A stretch of DNA of 64,000 nt, taken from Bacteroidales bacterium (GTDB lineage Bacteria > Bacteroidota > Bacteroidia > Bacteroidales > ML635J-15). A model generated the notes under the pieces. The model did no database searches, had not been told where the DNA came from, and worked only from the letters and a program-made list of their open reading frames with translations. The position numbers were made by a program, and so were the translations under genes. The stretch covers positions 1-64,000 of the forward strand of contig JAGCDJ010000006.1 in the NCBI GenBank assembly GCA_017651185.1, written 5' to 3'. Shown one piece after another: positions 59,658 through 64,000 of this stretch (position 1 is the stretch's first letter; the number at the start of each line of letters is the position of its first letter).

Positions 59658-60371
59658 ATGTTCAATAGGTCTTTGGATATTCCACCGTTAGTCAAGTATC
59701 TGCTTCTCGTCAACATTGTAATGTTTGTCGTGGCGATGTTTGTGCCTGTAATTGACTCGTATTGCGCATTGTATAGTTTCCGCAGTCCGATGTTTAAACC
59801 AGTACAGCTTGTAACACACATGTTTATGCATGGCGGATTCTGGCATTTGTTCTTCAATATGTTTTCGCTATTCATGTTTGGAAGGGTGCTTGAATCGTAC
59901 TGGGGTTCGAAGCGGTTCTTCATTTACTACTTTGTGGCGGGAATTGGCGGAGCATTGTTCTATCTGCTTGTGAAAGAGATTGAAATGCAAGTGCTTATGT
60001 CATCAATGAGTCCCGAGGCAATCGAAGAGGTTATGCGCAACGGAGCCGACATACTAATGCAAGGCAAAAATTATGCGATGTCTGACCTTGGAAAGCTGAA
60101 CCTTGTGCTGAATGTGCCGTGCGTTGGTGCATCGGGTGCTATTTACGGTTTGCTTCTCGCATTCGGTATCATGTTCCCCGATGTAGAGATGTATATTTAC
60201 TTCGCTATTCCAGTGAAAGCCAAATGGATGGTGATAGCATTCGTTGTTATAGAACTTTTGCTTGGCGTTCTAAATGCACAAGGCGACAATGTTGCACATT
60301 TCGCACATCTTGGCGGTATGCTCATAGGCTTCATCCTGCTGATGATTTGGCGTAAGAAAGGAGAGGTGTGA
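59658..60371 (+). CDS. Rhomboid-family intramembrane protease (1)
   Basis: A 237-residue intramembrane serine protease with six predicted spans. Oxyanion/helix 2 is MHGGFWHLFFNMFSLFMFG, the catalytic Ser is in CVGASGAIYGLL (GxSG) and the catalytic His in VAHFAHLGGMLIG. An insertion of about 45 residues between spans (LVKEIEMQVLMSSMSPEAI and following) is typical of Bacteroidetes rhomboids. The stop overlaps the next gene's ATG by one base (TGATG), so both rhomboids are coupled. Confidence 0.93.
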   Translation: MFNRSLDIPPLVKYLLLVNIVMFVVAMFVPVIDSYCALYSFRSPMFKPVQLVTHMFMHGGFWHLFFNMFSLFMFGRVLESYWGSKRFFIYYFVAGIGGALFYLLVKEIEMQVLMSSMSPEAIEEVMRNGADILMQGKNYAMSDLGKLNLVLNVPCVGASGAIYGLLLAFGIMFPDVEMYIYFAIPVKAKWMVIAFVVIELLLGVLNAQGDNVAHFAHLGGMLIGFILLMIWRKKGEV

Positions 60372-61258
60372 TGAAGCAGGGAATCTGGGACGAAATAAGA
60401 AACATTTTCCGTCAGGGAAACAATTTGAGCATACTCATATTTTTGAATATCAGTGTGTTCATACTAGTCCTTGCTGTTAATCTCGGATTCTTCTTTGCAG
60501 GAAAGACTTTTAATGTGTCGGAATGGTTGGGCGTGTCGTCAAACTTTTCTTTGCTGGCGCATAGGCCGTGGACGGTGGTGACATACATGTTTGTCCATTC
60601 CGGATTCATTCACATAATATTCAACTTGCTTGTGCTTTACTGGTTCGGGAAAATCTTCCTCGAATACCTTTCGCAGAGGCAGTTGCTTGGCGTGTATATA
60701 CTTGGTGGACTTGCTGGTGCGCTGGTTTTCATTGGTGCGTACAACATTATTCCTGTGTTTGCAACGGTGAAAAATGTCGCTTTTGCAATTGGCGCATCGG
60801 CATCGATAATGGCGGTTGTGTTTGCAATTGCCGTGCTTGTGCCCAATATGCCTGTACGCCTTGCTTTTCTCGGTCAGATAAAGTTGAAATATTTGGCAAT
60901 GGCGATTGTTCTCATCGACTTGCTGAGCATACCGTTTGGCAATGCGGGCGGACATTTCTCGCATCTCGGTGGTGCACTCATGGGAGCGATATTTTCGGTC
61001 TGCTACTCAAAGGGTACGGACATCACAATTTTTTTGTCGCGATTTTTTTCTTGGGTTGGCAACTTGTTCAAGTCTGAACCAAAGACAACAACGCAAACTG
61101 GTAGTCGCCGTGCCGAAACCGATGCCGAGTACAATAGACGCAAAGCTCGCGAACAGAAAGAAATAGACAGAATTTTGGACAAGGTTAAGGAGTCGGGGTA
61201 TTCGAGCCTTACGAAGGAGGAAAAGGAAAAATTGTTTAGCAACAGCAATAAAAATTAA
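60371..61258 (+). CDS. Rhomboid-family intramembrane protease (2) with C-terminal extension
   Basis: A 295-residue rhomboid. Membrane core with VHSGFIHIIFNLLVLYWFG, catalytic Ser in AIGASASIMAV (GxSA rather than GxSG) and His in GGHFSHLGGALMG. A cytoplasmic C-terminal tail of about 70 residues (ETDAEYNRRKAREQKEIDRI to SYSSLTKEEKEKLF-like end) corresponds to the DUF6576-type tail seen in Bacteroidetes rhomboids. Coupled to rhomboid 1. ATG 60371 is chosen over GTG 60368. Confidence 0.92.
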   Translation: MKQGIWDEIRNIFRQGNNLSILIFLNISVFILVLAVNLGFFFAGKTFNVSEWLGVSSNFSLLAHRPWTVVTYMFVHSGFIHIIFNLLVLYWFGKIFLEYLSQRQLLGVYILGGLAGALVFIGAYNIIPVFATVKNVAFAIGASASIMAVVFAIAVLVPNMPVRLAFLGQIKLKYLAMAIVLIDLLSIPFGNAGGHFSHLGGALMGAIFSVCYSKGTDITIFLSRFFSWVGNLFKSEPKTTTQTGSRRAETDAEYNRRKAREQKEIDRILDKVKESGYSSLTKEEKEKLFSNSNKN

Positions 61259-61263
61259 GCGAT

Positions 61264-62340
61264 ATGTGGCGTAAGATATTATGGGTGTTTACGATATTGT
61301 TTGTTTTGGCGGTTATACTCAGCATAGTTTCGGTGTATGTGTCGCCGGCAAGTGTAAAGTGGATGGCATTGTGTCCGTTTATGCTGAAATATGTGCTTAT
61401 CGGACTTGCCGCACTGATGATTTTATGGTTGTTTGTGAATTATAAGGTTGCCATTCCTATTGCTGTTGTGGTATTTGTAGGCTTTAAATTTTTCTCTCAC
61501 GAATATTCCATTCGCGACAAATCACTCGATGACAATGCCGATTTCAGGGTAATGTCCTACAACGTAAAATGTTTCGGTATTCTTGATAAGAATTCCAATT
61601 TGCTGAGGGAGAAGGTTTTGGAAACGATTTCTGCTACTGATGCCGACATTGTTTGCATGCAGGAAGCATATTGGGCAAACAAATCGGCGGATTTTCCAAC
61701 ACTCGATGTGCTTTCGAAGAGTTTGAAAGCAAAGTCGGTGCCTAAGGTAAGGCTCACGAATTTCAATTATGGGGTAGGAGGTTTGGCTATTGTCACTCGT
61801 TATCCTGTCATTAACCAGTATTCGCATCCGTTTGACAGTACTGCAAATGGGTTTATGTATGTGGACATTCTTATGAATGAAGATACAGTAAGATTGTATA
61901 ACTGTCATTTGCAGTCGATTATGATTAACGATTCGGATGTTGAAATTAGTCGTAGACGCGAAGGTTTCAACCGAGAAAACAAGGACAAGGCGATGAATTT
62001 GTATTCAAAGTTTTCTGCGGCATCGGCACATCGTGCCGTGCAAGTCGATACGCTTGTGTCTACGCTCGATACTTGTCCTTATCCGGTTCTGCTTTGTGGC
62101 GATTTCAACGATGTTCCATTGAGTTATACCTGTTTCCAGATACTTGCATCGGGCGAACGCCTTCACGATACTTTTATGGAACGAGGAGATGGCAATGGCC
62201 GTACATTTTCAATTGCTGGTGTTGATTTCCGTATCGACTACATAATGCATTCCAATGTGTTCAAGTGCTTGAGGCATAAAGTGCTTAATTTCAATATTTC
62301 CGATGACCATTATCCCGTGGTGGCGGAGTTTAAAAGGTAA
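61264..62340 (+). CDS. Membrane-anchored endonuclease/exonuclease/phosphatase-family protein
   Basis: A 358-residue protein with two or three N-terminal membrane spans (ILWVFTILFVLAVILSIVSV; VLIGLAALMILWLFV; VAIPIAVVVFVGF) and an extracytoplasmic EEP domain. Catalytic motifs are FRVMSYNVKCFG, DIVCMQEAYW, LLCGDFNDVPLSY and the terminal SDDHYPVVAEF. Relatives hydrolyse phosphodiesters or phosphate esters; the substrate is unknown. The gene begins 5 bases after rhomboid 2, completing the operon. Confidence 0.9.
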   Translation: MWRKILWVFTILFVLAVILSIVSVYVSPASVKWMALCPFMLKYVLIGLAALMILWLFVNYKVAIPIAVVVFVGFKFFSHEYSIRDKSLDDNADFRVMSYNVKCFGILDKNSNLLREKVLETISATDADIVCMQEAYWANKSADFPTLDVLSKSLKAKSVPKVRLTNFNYGVGGLAIVTRYPVINQYSHPFDSTANGFMYVDILMNEDTVRLYNCHLQSIMINDSDVEISRRREGFNRENKDKAMNLYSKFSAASAHRAVQVDTLVSTLDTCPYPVLLCGDFNDVPLSYTCFQILASGERLHDTFMERGDGNGRTFSIAGVDFRIDYIMHSNVFKCLRHKVLNFNISDDHYPVVAEFKR

Positions 62341-62447
62341 TTGATTGCTTTTCGGGTAATTTGCAGTTGTCAATTTCAAAGCTAAGTCATACATTATTTC
62401 ACTTTTTGTTTTTTACTTTCATATACCTATAATAAGAATATTTTGTG

Positions 62448-62455
62448 TAATTTTG
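62448..62455 (+). promoter_or_regulatory. -7 promoter box of asnS
   Basis: TAATTTTG, 22 bases before ATG 62478; it argues against the in-frame TTG at 62460 as start. Confidence 0.6.
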
Positions 62456-62477
62456 CACATTGAAAATTTTATCAGAT

Positions 62478-63920
62478 ATGAAGAGAACGAAGATTAGTGA
62501 AGTGCTTAACTCCACGGAATTTGGAAAAGAAACAACCGTAATGGGTTGGGTTAGGACAAAGCGCGTAAGCAAGAACGTATGTTTCATCGCATTGAACGAT
62601 GGTTCTACTATAAATAACCTTCAGATTGTATTGGATGTAAATCCCGAGTTGGAACAGAAACTCGCTGGTGTTCACACTGGCGCAGCATTGTCGGTTGACG
62701 GAAAGACCGTTGAGTCGATGGGTAGCGGACAAAAGGTTGAGTTGCAGGCAAAGGACATTACCGTTTTCGGTGATGCAAATCCCGACGAATATCCTCTGCA
62801 ACCAAAGCGTCATAGCCTCGAATTTTTGCGCGAAATTGCCCACTTGCGTTTCCGTACAAATACTTTCGGAGCAATTTTCCGTATCCGTCACGCAATGACA
62901 TTTGCAATTCACAACTTCTTCAATAGCAAGGGGTTCTACAATGTACACACTCCGCTTATCACTGGTTCCGACTGCGAAGGCGCTGGCGAAATGTTCCAGG
63001 TTACAACAATGGACCTCAACAACTTGCCTCGTACTGAGGAAGGTAAGATTGACTATTCGCAGGATTTCTTCGGTAAGTCGACCAACCTGACGGTTTCGGG
63101 TCAACTTGAAGGCGAACTAGCAGCAACAGCATTGTCGCAGATTTACACTTTCGGACCAACTTTCCGTGCCGAAAATTCAAATACTCCTCGTCACCTTGCA
63201 GAATTCTGGATGATTGAACCAGAAGTTGCTTTCTTCGACCTCGAGGACAATATGAACCTTGCCGAGGAAATGTTGAAATATTTGGTAAAATATGCTCTCG
63301 ACAATTGCCGTGACGATATTGAATTCCTCTGCAAGCGCCGCGAGGAAGAGCAGAAGCAGAAACCTGCAAACGAACGCGATGAAATGAACCTCATAGAGCG
63401 TCTTGAGTTTGTATTGCACAACGATTTTGCTCGTGTAACCTACACCGAGGCAATCGACATCCTTATGAATTCTAAGCCGAACAAGACTGGTAAGTTCGTT
63501 TACCCAGTTGACAAGTGGGGCGTTGACCTGCAGAGCGAACACGAGCGTTACCTCGTTGAAAAGCACTACAAGCGTCCTGTTATCCTCATCAACTACCCGA
63601 AGGAAATCAAGGCCTTCTACATGAAGCAGAATGAGGACGGAAAGACCGTTCGCGCAATGGACGTTCTTTTCCCGCAGATTGGCGAAATCATTGGTGGTTC
63701 GCAGCGTGAGGAAAGTTACGAGAAACTTCTTGCAACAATAGAAGAACGCAATATTCCTAAGAAGGATATGTGGTGGTATCTTGAAACCCGTAAGTTTGGT
63801 ACTGTTCCTCATAGCGGTTTCGGTCTTGGTTTCGAGAGACTTATACTTTTCGTAACTGGTATGTCGAACATCCGCGATGTGATTCCGTTCCCACGTACAC
63901 CTAAGACAGCCGAATTCTAA
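62478..63920 (+). CDS. asnS: Asparaginyl-tRNA synthetase
   Basis: A 480-residue class IIb synthetase that charges tRNA-Asn. An N-terminal OB-fold anticodon-binding domain ([20 protein letters not shown]) is followed by the class II core: motif 2 with [20 protein letters not shown] and motif 3 [16 protein letters not shown] then [10 protein letters not shown], which distinguishes AsnRS from AspRS. Length is typical. It is followed 11 bases later by rpoN. Confidence 0.97.
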   Translation: MKRTKISEVLNSTEFGKETTVMGWVRTKRVSKNVCFIALNDGSTINNLQIVLDVNPELEQKLAGVHTGAALSVDGKTVESMGSGQKVELQAKDITVFGDANPDEYPLQPKRHSLEFLREIAHLRFRTNTFGAIFRIRHAMTFAIHNFFNSKGFYNVHTPLITGSDCEGAGEMFQVTTMDLNNLPRTEEGKIDYSQDFFGKSTNLTVSGQLEGELAATALSQIYTFGPTFRAENSNTPRHLAEFWMIEPEVAFFDLEDNMNLAEEMLKYLVKYALDNCRDDIEFLCKRREEEQKQKPANERDEMNLIERLEFVLHNDFARVTYTEAIDILMNSKPNKTGKFVYPVDKWGVDLQSEHERYLVEKHYKRPVILINYPKEIKAFYMKQNEDGKTVRAMDVLFPQIGEIIGGSQREESYEKLLATIEERNIPKKDMWWYLETRKFGTVPHSGFGLGFERLILFVTGMSNIRDVIPFPRTPKTAEF

Positions 63921-63931
63921 AATTCCCGACT

Positions 63932-64000
63932 ATGCTCAAGACATCGCTCGAACAGAAACTTACGCAAAAGTTGGCTCCGCAGCAGATTCAGATGATAAAA
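63932..64000 (+). CDS. rpoN: RNA polymerase sigma-54 factor, N-terminal part
   Basis: The first 23 codons at the window end: MLKTSLEQKLTQKLAPQQIQ then MIK, the glutamine-rich region I of sigma-54 that contacts activators. The rest lies outside the window. Close linkage to asnS (11 bases) suggests cotranscription. Confidence 0.85.
   Translation, partial: MLKTSLEQKLTQKLAPQQIQMIK

Overview
The window looks like chromosomal DNA from a member of the Bacteroidota, probably an anaerobic Bacteroidales lineage. The evidence is promoter boxes of the TAnnTTTG type with TTTG 19 bases upstream in front of many genes, almost no Shine-Dalgarno sequences, many secreted proteins ending in type IX secretion (T9SS) type A sorting domains, SPII lipoproteins, a Bacteroidota-type IleRS, and an [FeFe]-hydrogenase maturation GTPase (HydF). 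I see no plasmid, phage structural or IS transposase genes. Species cannot be named from sequence alone.

Layout. 1-2.9 kb: the end of a TrmH-family gene, a methyltransferase, tRNA-His, an acidic/lysine-rich protein and a cupin. 2.9-6.0 kb: two InlB-repeat lipoproteins carrying a FISUMP-type (Fibrobacter succinogenes major paralogous domain-like) C-terminal domain, then a broken MNT/HEPN toxin-antitoxin pair. 6.1-9.6 kb: ileS. 9.8-15.0 kb, minus strand: a class II Fic AMP-transferase with an inverted-repeat operator region, then a three-gene coupled operon (lipoprotein, T9SS subtilase, xseA). 15.1-17.6 kb: a gutted Fic-family gene, a FISUMP secreted protein, and a small T9SS protein behind a candidate structured RNA leader. 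17.9-24 kb: gpmI, mutS, hydF. 23.8-28.7 kb: a 1629-residue repeat adhesin. 28.8-36.8 kb, minus strand: Ca2+ P-type ATPase, esterase, AddB-like nuclease, aroC. 36.9-38.7 kb: sppA.

38.8-46.3 kb is the most accessory part. It holds a degenerate AlbA/AAA_4-type gene, 32-bp tandem repeats in front of a DUF4143-type ATPase, an AT-rich receiver plus histidine-kinase pair preceded by a 36-bp perfect palindrome, a protease fused to a FISUMP domain, and an orphan MNT plus RhuM/PLD-like cassette bracketed by about 64-bp direct repeats.

46.6-51.0 kb is a coupled operon of cyclophilin and two tandem KAS III-SDR fusion proteins; the second has lost the SDR catalytic residues. 51.2-57.2 kb carries two paralogous FISUMP surface proteins. 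The second copy still drags along a 24-codon remnant of the KAS III-SDR gene, which records a segmental duplication; a WG-repeat lipoprotein and a Bro-N protein lie between the copies. 57.5-62.3 kb is a housekeeping operon (small membrane protein, mutL, two rhomboids, EEP-family phosphatase), followed by asnS and the start of rpoN.

Working together: mutS and mutL provide mismatch repair, xseA and the AddB-like nuclease provide DNA processing, and the T9SS and lipoprotein cargo builds the cell surface. A recurring terminator hairpin family and at least seven FISUMP domain copies tie the surface-protein loci together and are likely substrates for recombination.
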